A DNA stretch of 64,000 bases from Clostridia bacterium UC5.1-1E11 (GTDB lineage: Bacteria > Bacillota > Clostridia > Oscillospirales > Acutalibacteraceae), in the NCBI GenBank assembly GCA_001305115.1, contig BCAA01000013.1, positions 1-64,000 on the forward strand, written 5' to 3'. Positions 15,793 through 25,558 of this stretch are shown piece by piece. The notes under the pieces were generated by a model, which worked only from the letters and a program-made list of their open reading frames with translations, ran no database searches and was not told the origin of the DNA. Position 1 is the stretch's first letter; each line of letters starts with the position of its first letter. The translations under genes and the position numbers were made by a program.

Positions 15793-16740
15793 TTATGCCT
15801 GCATATTTTCTGCCCAAGTCATGCGATAGGCAGGTTGGCCTGTTGCATCATCTATATGCCGTTCAGCGATTTGGAAGCCATGCCTTCGATAAAACCGAAT
15901 TGCGCGCTCGTTCTTTTCATAGACTTCAAGCGATAGGGTATGATGATGGTTCTGACAAAATGTAAGAAGTCTGCTTCCAACGCCTTTGCCCTGATGCGAT
16001 GAATCTACAAAAATCCCAGCGATGTAGTCCCTCTGTAAACCCACAAAGCCGCGGACGGTTTCTCCTTCCAAAGCGACCCAAATCTCTGATTCTAGGAGCT
16101 GTTCTCGAACAGAAGCAGCGGCTTCTTTCCAATACGCCTCTGAGATAAATGCGTGCGCCTGCTGATTTCCATGCTGCCAAAGCGCCATACAGGTGTCCAA
16201 TTGACATGGCTTCATCCGTTCTATGCGGTCTTTTTTGACACAGAAAAGGATATGTGGCATGTCGATTCCCTGGTAGTGCTTGACCATCATACCCACTGCC
16301 TGCATGCCATTGCGCTTTGCCACACGTTGGGATGCAAAATTATTGTCGCGGATGATCGAATACACCTCTGGAATACCGAGTATTTCAAAGGCATATTGTT
16401 TACAACCCTGTGCAGCCTCTGTTGCATATCCATTATGCCAATAATCCTGCCGAAACAGATAACCGATCTCCACAACGCGCCGGCCATCTCCAATTTCCTG
16501 CATTGTAAGCCCTGCTTGTCCTACAAAGGTGTTTGTTCCTTTTAATAACACTGCCCAAAGTCCAAAACCGTCCATCTGATAACGTACAATCTGTCTATCC
16601 AACCATTCCTGTACTTCTGTGTCGCTAAATGCATGCTCATAAGCATACATTGCAATTTCATCCTGTAAAATTGTACACAGGTTGCCAAAATCATCCTGTG
16701 TCAATCTGCGCAGGTAGAGCCGTTCCGTCTCAAAAATCAT
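15793..16740 (-). CDS. Double-GNAT-domain N-acetyltransferase
   Basis: Two fused acetyltransferase domains. Residues about 1-175 are RimJ/GNAT_3-like (MIFETERLYLRRLTQDD, EIGYLFRQDYWHNGYATEA, RDNNFASQRVAKRNGM). Residues about 180-315 form a YjaB/PhnO-like GNAT (IAGIFVDSSHQGKGVGSRLL with the acetyl-CoA loop Q-G-K-G-V-G, then YEKNERAIRFYRRHGF). The start at 16740 has SD GAAGGA 7 nt upstream; a GTG/ATG further up is not needed. Substrate unknown: the first half suggests a protein or small-molecule amine, the second a small-molecule detoxifying type. Confidence 0.85.
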   Translation of the reverse strand: MIFETERLYLRRLTQDDFGNLCTILQDEIAMYAYEHAFSDTEVQEWLDRQIVRYQMDGFGLWAVLLKGTNTFVGQAGLTMQEIGDGRRVVEIGYLFRQDYWHNGYATEAAQGCKQYAFEILGIPEVYSIIRDNNFASQRVAKRNGMQAVGMMVKHYQGIDMPHILFCVKKDRIERMKPCQLDTCMALWQHGNQQAHAFISEAYWKEAAASVREQLLESEIWVALEGETVRGFVGLQRDYIAGIFVDSSHQGKGVGSRLLTFCQNHHHTLSLEVYEKNERAIRFYRRHGFQIAERHIDDATGQPAYRMTWAENMQA

Positions 16741-18223
16741 ACTGTATTCCTTCTTCCTGATTCTCAATTTGCTATACAATTTCCTGTTCTAGATTAGCGA
16801 TAGAGATAGCCCGTCATTTTGCGGCTGCCGTTTTATCGCCGTTTCCCTACTCACAATATCCGTTCGTTTAATAGCGATAGGGGTATCCTGCTTTTTGCGG
16901 AGGCTGTCCCTATTAAAAATATTTATTCAAATATTCGCAGCGATCCCTTATGAGCATCTCAAAACTGCAACAGAAAAGGCTGGGCGGCTATTACTCATCC
17001 ATATCACGCTATATGATTCTCAATTTAAAATGTGCGGGTAGCTCTTTCCACCTACAGGCAAGTCTCGGACGAGAACCGGCCGGTATGTTATAACAACGTT
17101 TCCGTTTTGAGAGCGTTCACACAAGGGGGCTATATCCATCTCTACAATCTGTTCCTACCCAGGTTATGTATCTCCTGCTGAGTGAAACTCCATCTTTTTG
17201 GATTTTTTTCATGTGTACGAACTCCATCTCATTCTCCTGTATCGGATTCTCCACCTTATCTGAAAACAAAGGTAGGACGAGCCGTTGGCAAATAAAACTC
17301 TTATAACGTTTTTCAGTGGTTCTTTCAAAAATCCTTTGGGGGCGAAATCCCTGACAATTTCTGTAACATTTTTCTCATAGCATTTACAAGATTGTCAGAC
17401 CGTTTTTGAAACGCAACGATCCCCTAAAGGTGCCTACATCGAATAAATCCAGAGATATACACAGAGTTTTGCCAGAACAAGGGTGTATGCGCTTGCAATC
17501 GAATTCAGCATTCCTCCGTTTTATATCCCCACTGACCGTTTTATCAACCTACAAGATTTCTGCGATATCTCCTACGTTGCGGCCAACTCATCAGCGTCTA
17601 ACAATGTTTATCATATGCCGTATATAAGAGACCGTCTCATCCATCTGTTTTTATAACACAGTGGAAAGTTGTCTACGTCCCATATTTACATGCACTCGCT
17701 CGAAAAGTTTCTCAAAGGCAGTTTTTTATAAATCAAGCCGTTATCCATTATGAACCATACTCTTATCCATTTCAGAACCCAATTGGATAGATGGCCACAT
17801 TCTTCGAACCCGGCCCTCTTTGAAAAAACGGCAATTTGACTGTTTTACGCATGAGGCCAAACTTTACAGGGGATGCTTACAGTCAAAAATCCCCTTGTTC
17901 AGTCTTTTGGTAAAGGAAACTTGCTTCCTGACAAGATACCGGCAGGTCCCGCCATTGCATTCGATTATTCCCATTCAGGCTGCTTGTTGGCCAGTCTGAA
18001 AGCACGCTTCTTGCATAAACCGGCGGGGGGCTGGCAGTTCTCCCAGCCCGTTCCAGCCGTTTTCACTCTCTACTGTAATGGATTCAAGCAAAAATATCTT
18101 TGCGCTGCCTTCACAGATTTCCATGGATTCTTGATTGGTTCCTTCGCCAGCGGTTTAACCATTTCCTCTGCATTCGAACAGCAAAGAGTGAGAATGTATA
18201 CCAAGACATGGCGGAGCCAGAAC
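16741..18223. other. Long gene-poor region with degenerate repeats
   Basis: About 1.5 kb without a credible gene. Two tandem related segments start at 16795 and 16872 (both TAGCGATAG..., then a TTTTGCGG core), and the first also resembles about 13855-13905. A short hairpin GGGCTGG/CCAGCCC lies near 18030-18052, downstream of the SIR2-TPR gene on the minus strand, and could be a weak terminator. A forward 159-codon frame (17873-18352) runs into the antisense of the TPR gene and has no motif support. Confidence 0.5.
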
Positions 18224-21200
18224 CTATTCTTTTGCTTTTTGTTCTTCGGCGCGTTGGCGGTATTTCCGGGCTGCTTTTGCATCATGCCGGATATCTTTCA
18301 GAAATATCGCATAATTTTTCAGATTATTTACATGATTTGGATCGATCTGTAAGGCACGCCGGTAATATTCCTCCGCTTTATCGTAATCCTTTCGCTGGTT
18401 CTTTAAAAATATTGCATAGTTTCCTAAATGGTTTGCATCTTTCGGGTCAGCTTCTACCGTGCGCCGGTAATATTCCTCCGCTTTATCGTAATCCTTCCGC
18501 TGATCGCACAAGAAATTCGCATAGTTTCCTAAATGGTTTGCATGATTTGAGTCAGCATCTACTGCACGCCGGTAATATTCCTCCGCCCTGTCGTAATCCT
18601 TTCGCTGATCGCACAGGAAATTCGCATAGTTTCCTAAATTGTTTGCATCTTTCGGATCAGCTTCCACCGCGCGCCGGTAATATTCCTCCGCGCTGTCGTA
18701 GTTCTTTCGTTGTTTCCATAGAAAATTGGCATAGTTTCCTAAATTGGTTGCATGCTTTGGGTCAGCTTCTACCGCGCGCCGGTAATATTCCTCCGCCCTG
18801 TCATAATCCTTTCGCTGATCGTACAGGAAATTCGCATAGTTTCCTAAATTGTTTGCATGTTTCGGGTCAGCCTCTACTGCACGCCGGTAATATTCCTCCG
18901 CCTTGTCGTAGTCCTTTCTCTGGTTCTTTAAAAACGTCGCATAGTTTCCTAAATGGTTTGCATGTTTGGGTCAGCCTCTACTGCACGCCGGTAATATTCC
19001 TCCGCCTTGTCGTAGTCCTTTCTCTGGTTCTTTAAAAATACCGCATAGTTTCCTAAATTGGTTGCATCTTTCGGGTTAGCTTTCACCGCGCGCCGGTAAT
19101 ATTCCTCGGCTTTGTCGTAGTCCTTCCGCTGTTTCCATAGAAAATCCGCATAGTTTCCTAAATTGTTTGCATGCTTCGGATCAGCTTCTACTGCGCGCCG
19201 GTAATATTCCTCTGCTTTGTCGTAATCCTTCTGTTGTTCCTCCAAAAATACCGCATAATTGCCAAGTTGTGTTGCGTTTTGAGGACCAGCTTCTACGGAA
19301 CGTTGGTAATACTCCTCTGCTCGAACGTAGTCTTTCCGCTGATCACATAAGAAGTTCGCATAGTTGCCAAGCTGTTTAGCGTTTTTTGGGTCAGCTTCTA
19401 CCGCACGCCGGTAATATTCCTCCGCCTTATCGTAGTCCTTTCGCTGATCCTCTAAAAACATTGCATAGTTTTCTAAATGGTTTGCATGATTCGGATCAGC
19501 TTCTACTGCGCGCTGGTAATATTCCTCCGCGCTGTCGTAATCTTTTCGCTGATCGTATAAGAAGTTCGCGTAGTTTCCTAAATTGTTTGCATGATTCGGG
19601 TCAGCTTCCACTGCGCGTCGGTAATATTCCTCCGCGCTGTCGTAATCTTTTCGCTGATCACACAAGAAATTCGCATAGTTTCCTAAATTGTTTGCATCTT
19701 TCGGGTTAGCTTCCACCGCGCGCCGGTAATATTCCTCCGCGCTGTCGTAATCTTTTCGCTGATCGCATAAGAAGTTCGCATAGTTTCCTAAATTGGTTGC
19801 ATGTTTTGGGTCAGCTTCTACCGCACGCCGGTAATATTCCTCCGCCTTGTCGTAGTCCTTTCTCTGGTTCTTTAAAAATGTCGCATAGTTTCCTAAATTG
19901 TTTGCATGATTCGGGTCAGCTTCCACTGCACGCCGGTAATATTCCTCGGCTTTGTCGTAGTCCTTTCGCTGGTTCTTTAAAAATACCGCATAGTTTCCTA
20001 AATTGTTTGCATCTTTCGGGTTAGCTTCCACTGCGCGCCGGTAATATTCCTCTGCTTTGTCGTAATCCTTTCGCTGATCGCATAAGAAGTTCGCATAGTT
20101 CCCTAAAATGTTTGCATGTTTCGGATCAGCTTCTACCGCACGCTGGTAATATTCCTCTGCTTTGTCGTAATCCTTCTGTTGTTCCTCCAAAAATATCGCA
20201 TAATTGCCAAGTTGTGTTGCGTTTTGAGGACCAGCTTCTACGGAACGTTGGTAATACTCCTCTGCTCGAACGTAGTCTTTTCGCTGATCACATAAGAAGT
20301 TCGCATAGTTGCCAAGCTGTTTAGCGTTTTTTGGGTCAGCTTCTACTGCACGCCAGTAATATTCCTCTGCTTTATCATAATCGTTCCGTTGAAGTTCCAA
20401 AAACAGCGCATAATTGCCAAGGTTTCTTGCATTTTGAGGATTGGCCTCCACCGCGCGCTTGTAATACTTCTCCGCTTCATCTGGCTCGCTCTGCTCATAC
20501 CAATATATGGCATAGCTTTCCAAAACATAATCATTGGCAGGGAATTGATTCAACGCCGCCTCCAGAAGCTTCTTCTGTTCTGTCTGAGGCTGGTTCCAAA
20601 GGTTGTACAACATGCTTTCCGGCGTCTCATTCCCCGTGATCTTTCTTACGCTTTCGCGGATGGAATCGTCGTCTGACGTATCCTTGTCCATTTTGTTGTC
20701 GGTCTCCGCTGCCAAAAGCTTTTTTAAGGTTTCCTCTGCTTCCGCCCATTTTGTTTGGAACGTTTCGTCCCGTTTCTCCGCCTGCATTTTGTACGCCTTT
20801 TCAAATTGAAAGCTCTTAAAAATGTGCATCAACACAGCGTCAAACCCAATCCGGCCATCCACAAAACAGCCGTTGCTTTTTCCACAAACCTCCAAATCCG
20901 CTCCGTAAGTTCGGCTTCCCGAAAATAAAGCCAATACGGCCGTTTTATCCGGTCTGCAATTTCCTCCAAATACCCCATAAGGCTCGGGTCATTCCCAGCA
21001 TAACCGATGAAAACCGGATGGTATTGTCTCAGTACATCCTTCAGCGGGTTTTTCCAGCGTTCGTCCAACTGTTTTATCTCATCCGTATTATTTTTCATGT
21101 CCAGGAACATATCGCCGTGGACTTTTAGAATCTTTGGATACTCCGCATTCAATTGCAAATAGGGGATTTCACTCGCTGTACCAATCACCCATGGGATCTG

Positions 21201-21677
21201 CGCGGTATCACGAAATATGGAGGTCTCCGGCAGCTTGTCGAAATTTGTGGTGATTACAATGTTATTTTGGGTTTCTGTCATGACACTTGCAAGCGCCAAA
21301 TATCCCACGCTTGGTTCTGCCCGCGCGGTTTTGTTGCGAATAAAGATGGGGCCTTCTTCTGGTTCCTCTTCAAATCGTTTTTGGTAATAGTCGCTGTAAT
21401 GCGCATATTGATCCTGCTTTGAGCGGATTCCCATACTCTCTTTCCATGCGGCGTATTCTTGTTCCGAGTCCCTTCTGCGTATGTATGTATCCCATTGATC
21501 GACTAAATGCTGGCCGGATGGTATTCCAGACTCGATCGAAGCCCCTGCGCCCAATACAAAGCAGAACCGTTTGCCAGTATCCTCCGCCAGGCCGGGTTCC
21601 ATTTCCCCCAACAGATATTCCAAATCACGAAAAGGAACCGTACAGCCATATTCTGTTTTTTTCCCTCTTCCCATCAT
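18224..21677 (-). CDS. SIR2-like domain fused to a long high-identity TPR array, two frameshifts
   Basis: Probably a cytoplasmic NAD-hydrolysing or NAD-binding effector with a TPR sensor, about 1151 residues when joined. The SIR2-like domain (residues about 35-265) has the NAD-binding loop GAGAS (43-47), TTNFD (143-147), a candidate catalytic His in KVHGD (187) and VFIGYAGND (222-230). A helical linker precedes about 22 TPR units of 35 residues (NLGNYANFL..QRKDYDKAEEYYRRAV). Two single-base losses break the frame: T5 at 20877-20881, between SIR2 and linker, and T3 at 18965-18967, where sister repeats have T4. Reading through restores perfect continuity at both. SIR2 fused to repeat scaffolds is a known theme in bacterial conflict and anti-phage proteins; this exact gene is not recognised. 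It is divergent from the HAD gene, with no obvious partner. Confidence 0.85.
18330..20500 (-). repeat. Tandem 105-bp TPR-coding repeats with a 945-bp higher-order duplication
   Basis: About 22 units of 105 bp (35 codons) are nearly identical at DNA level. A distinctive block, TPR units with QRSV, EAGPQNATQL and EEQQ residues, occurs at about 19257-19400 and again at about 20202-20345. The offset is exactly 945 bp, nine units, which shows a multi-unit duplication. Such arrays expand and contract by recombination and are also prone to misassembly. Confidence 0.9.
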
Positions 21678-21879
21678 TCCTCACCCCATGACAAAACAAT
21701 TGTGCAATAAACTCATCTTAGCACAGTTTGGTTCGATTGAAAAGAGATTCTGCGTTTGCCGTCGAACGGCGCATTTTTCCCTGAGCCGCCAAAGCGAATC
21801 TAAGGCGGATCGGAAACTTGCAAAACCGGTTAAAATTGAGTAAAATAGAGAAACATTCCAATAGAAAAAGGGTGATTGT

Positions 21880-22545
21880 TTGTATCGGGCATGTATTTTT
21901 GACCTGGACGGAACCCTGGCAAATACGCTGTATTCGATTGCTAACTTTTCAAACCGCGCGCTTCAGGCTTGCGGTTACCCGACAATCGATCCGGAAGAAT
22001 TCCGCACAATCGTCGGCGATGGGGCGGACACGCAGATGCGTCGTATGCTCACACATGTAAAAGGGTCTTTTACTGAGGAGGAGCTCCTCCACTTGCGCAC
22101 CATATATAATGGATATTACGCTGCCGATCCCACGGACCGAATTCAGCCGTACGACGGGATGGCGGAGACGCTCCAGGAACTTCACAAGAAAGGAATTCAA
22201 CTGGCGGTACTTTCCAATAAACCCCACGCATGGACAGTCTCTATCATTGAAAAAATGTTTGGAGACAAGCTGTTTCGCTGCTACTATGGGCAACGCGAAG
22301 GAATCCCCAAAAAGCCTGCGCCGGATGGGGCGCTCCATATTGCAAAAGAGATGGGTGTTGCTCCTGGGCAGTGTCTTTATATCGGAGACACCAATACGGA
22401 TATGAAAACGGGCGCCGCAGCTGGAATGGACACAGCTGGCGCACTGTGGGGGTTCCGCGACCGCAGGGAGCTAGAAGCAAACCACGCGGTCTATCTTTTG
22501 GAAAAACCGATGGATCTATTAAAAATTGTCGTTGGCGACAAATGA
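21880..22545 (+). CDS. HAD-family phosphatase (phosphoglycolate phosphatase-like)
   Basis: Haloacid-dehalogenase-fold phosphatase. Motif I is FDLDGTLANT (nucleophile Asp near residue 9), motif II LAVLSNKP, Lys motif KKPAPDG, and motif IV YIGDTNTDMKTG; the cap has GDGADTQMRRML. 221 residues. It starts at TTG 21880 with AAGGGTGA upstream. Likely a Gph/PGP-type enzyme that removes 2-phosphoglycolate or similar, though HAD specificity cannot be read from motifs. The FUSC gene follows 8 nt later. A damaged inverted copy lies at 23975-24511. Confidence 0.88.
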   Translation: MYRACIFDLDGTLANTLYSIANFSNRALQACGYPTIDPEEFRTIVGDGADTQMRRMLTHVKGSFTEEELLHLRTIYNGYYAADPTDRIQPYDGMAETLQELHKKGIQLAVLSNKPHAWTVSIIEKMFGDKLFRCYYGQREGIPKKPAPDGALHIAKEMGVAPGQCLYIGDTNTDMKTGAAAGMDTAGALWGFRDRRELEANHAVYLLEKPMDLLKIVVGDK

Positions 22546-22553
22546 GGGATACC

Positions 22554-23377
22554 ATGGAACGGATTAAAAAATTCTTAAAAGCTAGCGGTGGTATGGGGCT
22601 ACGGATTGTTAAAACAGGCATTGCCGCTACACTCTGTGTGGTGGTATCCTATTGGATGATGCTGGACACCCCCTTTTTTGCGGTGGCTGCTACGGTCATC
22701 TCCATGGGAAAATCCATTGATATTTCCATTCGCGGCGGTAAAACCGGGTGCTGGGTACTGTAATTGGGGCTGCAATCGGGGCTGCTTTTGCGATGGCCTT
22801 GCCCGGAAATGCTGGTTTATGCGGCATCGGCGTCATCCTGACATTATATCTCTGTCATATGTTAAAACTCAATGGCGCGGCGCCTTTGGCTTGCCTGATT
22901 TTTACAATTGTTGTCCTTTATCGCGGAACAGACCCTTGGTTCTATGCCGGGCAGCGCTGTTTGGAGGTACTAATCGGCGTCGCAATCGCATTATTGGTCA
23001 ATATCATTGTAATGCCCCCCAATTATGTGGCACGTATTAAGCGTACCTATACGGATCTGCGCAGCCTCGTAGAGGAATCCATTGATTTTGCTTCCACGGG
23101 TGATCCCATCGATGTTTTGGCAGTAAACAATGCCATCCGTACGCTCTCCATTGCAGTGGAACACTATATTGGAGAGACGAAATTTTTTCGTGGAAACGAC
23201 GAAGAGGTTTTTCAGATCTCGTGCAAAATCTCGACTTACCGGCAGATTTTACATGAGCTTATCAGTATTGATGAATTGGAAGAGCGACCGGTTCCCAAGG
23301 AGAGCCCGCTTTATCCGGTTTTCTCTTATCATCTGGAACGCCTTACAGACCTGTACGATACTTGTAAAGAGACTTAA
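22554..23377 (+). CDS. FUSC/aromatic-acid-exporter family membrane protein, frameshifted
   Basis: Integral membrane protein of the FUSC/ArAE_1 type, 274 residues when joined. The N-terminal segment (GLRIVKTGIAATLCVVVSY, FFAVAATVISMGKSIDISI) and the continuing TM helices (VLGTVIGAAIGAAFAMALP, LEVLIGVAIALLVNIIVMP) are split by one missing base in the A4 run at 22740-22743. A cytoplasmic helical tail follows (YVARIKRTYTDLRSLVEES). Possibly exports aromatic or phenolic acids; substrate unknown. Cotranscribed with the HAD gene. Confidence 0.85.
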
Positions 23378-23385
23378 AACGACGA

Positions 23386-23429
23386 ACAAGCCCCGTGCTA
23401 TGGAGAATTCCTCTTAGCACGGGGCTTGT
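23386..23429. terminator. Shared terminator between convergent FUSC and YgjV genes
   Basis: Perfect 15-bp stem ACAAGCCCCGTGCTA with its complement and a 14-nt loop, lying exactly between the two convergent stops. T tracts are weak in both directions. Confidence 0.7.
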
Positions 23430-23430
23430 G

Positions 23431-23969
23431 TTAGGTGCTGTCATCTACTGTAGAAACTGCCTTTCGTTCCATCCATTGTCTTTGAAACAATCGAATGATC
23501 GCGACTGCATCCACAAGGAGCACAATTGTGTCGCTGACAGCTGTGGATAAATCACAGATCAAAAACGAATAGATGACCCATTCACAAAGATACTGCATTT
23601 GGTCGCTTTCTCTCCCACAATATAGTGGCAACAAATCGTGTACTCCACGGTGGCAAAGACCGGCAAGAGGCCCACTAGGCCACGCGTATTCGCCAGAACC
23701 CCTGCAACAATGGTAAGTATCAGAAAAACGGTCATCATCGGTTTCGTATACCGATCATTTGCTACGAGTAAGTCCCGAATTGCGCTGAACACGAGCGTTG
23801 TCATACCGGCCAATGCGCCAAAAAAGACAGAGGCAACCGCCAGAAGAGCACATTCCAGAAACTGACAGAGAAAAATGGTTCTTTTTCTCTTTACCACACA
23901 GCTGGCGACCATAAAGATAGCCGCTACGAACGAGATCCCATTTCCTATGATAAGCAATCCGCCATCCAC
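23431..23969 (-). CDS. YgjV-like inner membrane protein, frameshifted
   Basis: Small polytopic membrane protein with 5-6 TM helices, about 179 residues when joined (GNGISFVAAIFMVASC, FLECALLAVASVFFGALAG, TRGLVGLLPVFATVEYTIC, AVSDTIVLLVDAVAIIRLF), matching the YgjV family by pattern. One base is missing in a C3 run (plus strand) at 23614-23616. The start is doubtful: GTG 23969 lies only 6 nt from the end of the HAD pseudogene and lacks an SD, so the original 5' end may have been lost in the rearrangement. Function unknown. Confidence 0.7.
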
Positions 23970-23974
23970 ACATT

Positions 23975-24511
23975 CGACAATTTATAATAGATCCATCGGT
24001 TTTCAAAAGATAGACCGCGTGGTTTACTTCTAGCTCCCCGTGGCCGCGGACCCCCTACAGTGCGCCCGCTGTGTCCATTCCAGCTGTAGCACCTGGTTTC
24101 ATATCCGTATTGGTGTCTCCGATATAAAGACACTGTTCAGGAGCAACATCGATCTCTTTCGCAATATGGAACGCCCCATCCGGCGCAGGCTTTTTGGGAA
24201 TTTCTTCGCGTTGTCCATAGCAGCAGTGAAACAGCTTGCCTCCAAACGTTTTTCAATGATAAAGGTTGTCCATGCGTGGGGGAATTGGAAAGTACCGCCA
24301 GTTGAGTTCTTTTCTTGTGAAGTTGTTGGAGCGTCTCCGCCATCCCGTCGTATGGCTGAATTCGGTCCGTGGGATCGGCAGCGTAATATCCATTATATAT
24401 GGTGCGCAAGTGGAGGAGTTTCTCCTCGGTAAAAGACCCTTTTACATGTGTGAGCATACGGCGCATCTGTGTGTCCGCCCCATCGCCGACGATTGTGCGG
24501 AATTCTTCCGG
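23975..24511 (-). pseudogene. Broken inverted copy of the HAD phosphatase gene
   Basis: Base-by-base reading shows this stretch is a close copy, in inverted orientation, of 21991-22531. Shared blocks include the codons for RRMLTHVKGSFTEE, LRTIYNGYYAADPTDRIQPYDGMAETL and YIGDTNTDM-like sequence. It lacks the 5' part with the catalytic FDLDGT motif, carries several small indels that shift frame, and has an internal stop, so it cannot make an active HAD enzyme. Similarity starts at CCGGAAGAATTCCG and ends at AAATTGTCG. Confidence 0.88.
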
Positions 24512-24671
24512 AAAGATGGCTGGCCCTCTAAACCCTGTGCTTCATGGTTGGGTGCTTCTTTCACGGCAGTCGAAGAACACTCCCTCACAGTGGATCTGTG
24601 ATCACCCCAAAACATTCGCAATATAAAATTTGATCTAGGCACCTGCTCTGAAAGATTCCGGCGCCAGAGAT

Positions 24672-25478
24672 TTATGGATTGGAATCCCCATGCGTGCCCT
24701 TTTGAATTTCCTGTATCTCTTCGGCTAAATTCTCTTTAACAGCCGCTCCCAATTTTTCAGCATCTTCCTTGATTACGTCCCACTCGTTTACAATTTGGGG
24801 ATTTGTCTCAATATCCTCCCGAATAAACATCAATACAAACCCCACTAATAGCAGCACAGCCGCCATCCAAATGGCGTGCTCTTGAAATTGAAAGCTCATA
24901 AGCGCCCCAATTGCTGCGCCAACAGCAAAGATGAATATCACCAGGTAGTACTGCTTACTCTTTTTCCAAAGGGAAGCTTCCTTCGTGATATGAAACTTAC
25001 AAAGCATTTCTGTGGCGCTGCGCATGTTTCCAATGCACATCGTTGTTGCACAGGGTAACCCCTTAAACTTTCGAAAGCTGTTGACCTGCATGGCACAAGC
25101 AAAGGACAAACACACATTGGCCAACATATTGACCGACTGCGGCATAAATCCAACGGCTGCCAATAAAAGCACTTCTGCAACTAACACGATCTGGCGCCAA
25201 TGAATCTTTCGATAGTCCCGATACTTCTGATGAACCCACTCGGTCACATATACGCCAGAGATAAAGGCAGCCAGAGGCATGAAATAGTGCAGGGCCATCG
25301 ACCAGTTTCCCATAGCTAAATTCTGTCCCAACAGAACGATGTTTCCTGTCTGCGCATTGGCGAATACTTTTCCCCTGCAATTGTAAGAATAAGCATCTTG
25401 AAAACCGCCAGCCAACGTTAAAAAAATTGCCAATGCCATGGATTCCGACATCTGTGTCTTTGCTTTCCATTTTCCCAT
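24672..25478 (-). CDS. YoaK/DUF1275 family membrane protein
   Basis: About six-TM membrane protein with the DUF1275 signature start (LAIFLTLAGGFQDAYSY, FANAQTGNIVLLG) and the conserved FRKFKGLPCATTMCIGNMRSATE segment. A charged cytoplasmic tail of about 50 residues (WDVIKEDAEKLGAAVKENL...) follows the last helix. 268 residues. SD GAGGTGGG precedes ATG 25478. Function of the family is not established; transport has been suggested. Confidence 0.9.
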   Translation of the reverse strand: MGKWKAKTQMSESMALAIFLTLAGGFQDAYSYNCRGKVFANAQTGNIVLLGQNLAMGNWSMALHYFMPLAAFISGVYVTEWVHQKYRDYRKIHWRQIVLVAEVLLLAAVGFMPQSVNMLANVCLSFACAMQVNSFRKFKGLPCATTMCIGNMRSATEMLCKFHITKEASLWKKSKQYYLVIFIFAVGAAIGALMSFQFQEHAIWMAAVLLLVGFVLMFIREDIETNPQIVNEWDVIKEDAEKLGAAVKENLAEEIQEIQKGTHGDSNP

Positions 25479-25525
25479 GTTCTTCCCACCTCATCAATCA
25501 TCAATAAACTTCCATCATGAAAGAA

Positions 25526-25558
25526 GCCCCGGCCTCATACGCGGCCAGGGCCTTTTTT
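25526..25558. terminator. GC-rich hairpin at the PBP gene end
   Basis: Stem GCCCCGGCC/GGCCAGGGC with one mismatch; a T6 tract follows on the plus strand, while on the minus strand it directly follows the PBP stop. Orientation is ambiguous; it probably ends the PBP operon. Confidence 0.5.

Noticed and set aside
17873-18352. 159-codon forward ORF
   Set aside because: Half of it is antisense to the TPR gene end; no ribosome site or motif.
18300-20500. Regular 105-bp repeats as a CRISPR array
   Set aside because: Repeats are contiguous without unique spacers, keep an open frame and encode TPR units.
18100-20639. Forward repetitive ORFs (AGNIPP... repeats)
   Set aside because: Pure antisense of the TPR array; repetition is inherited from the coding strand.
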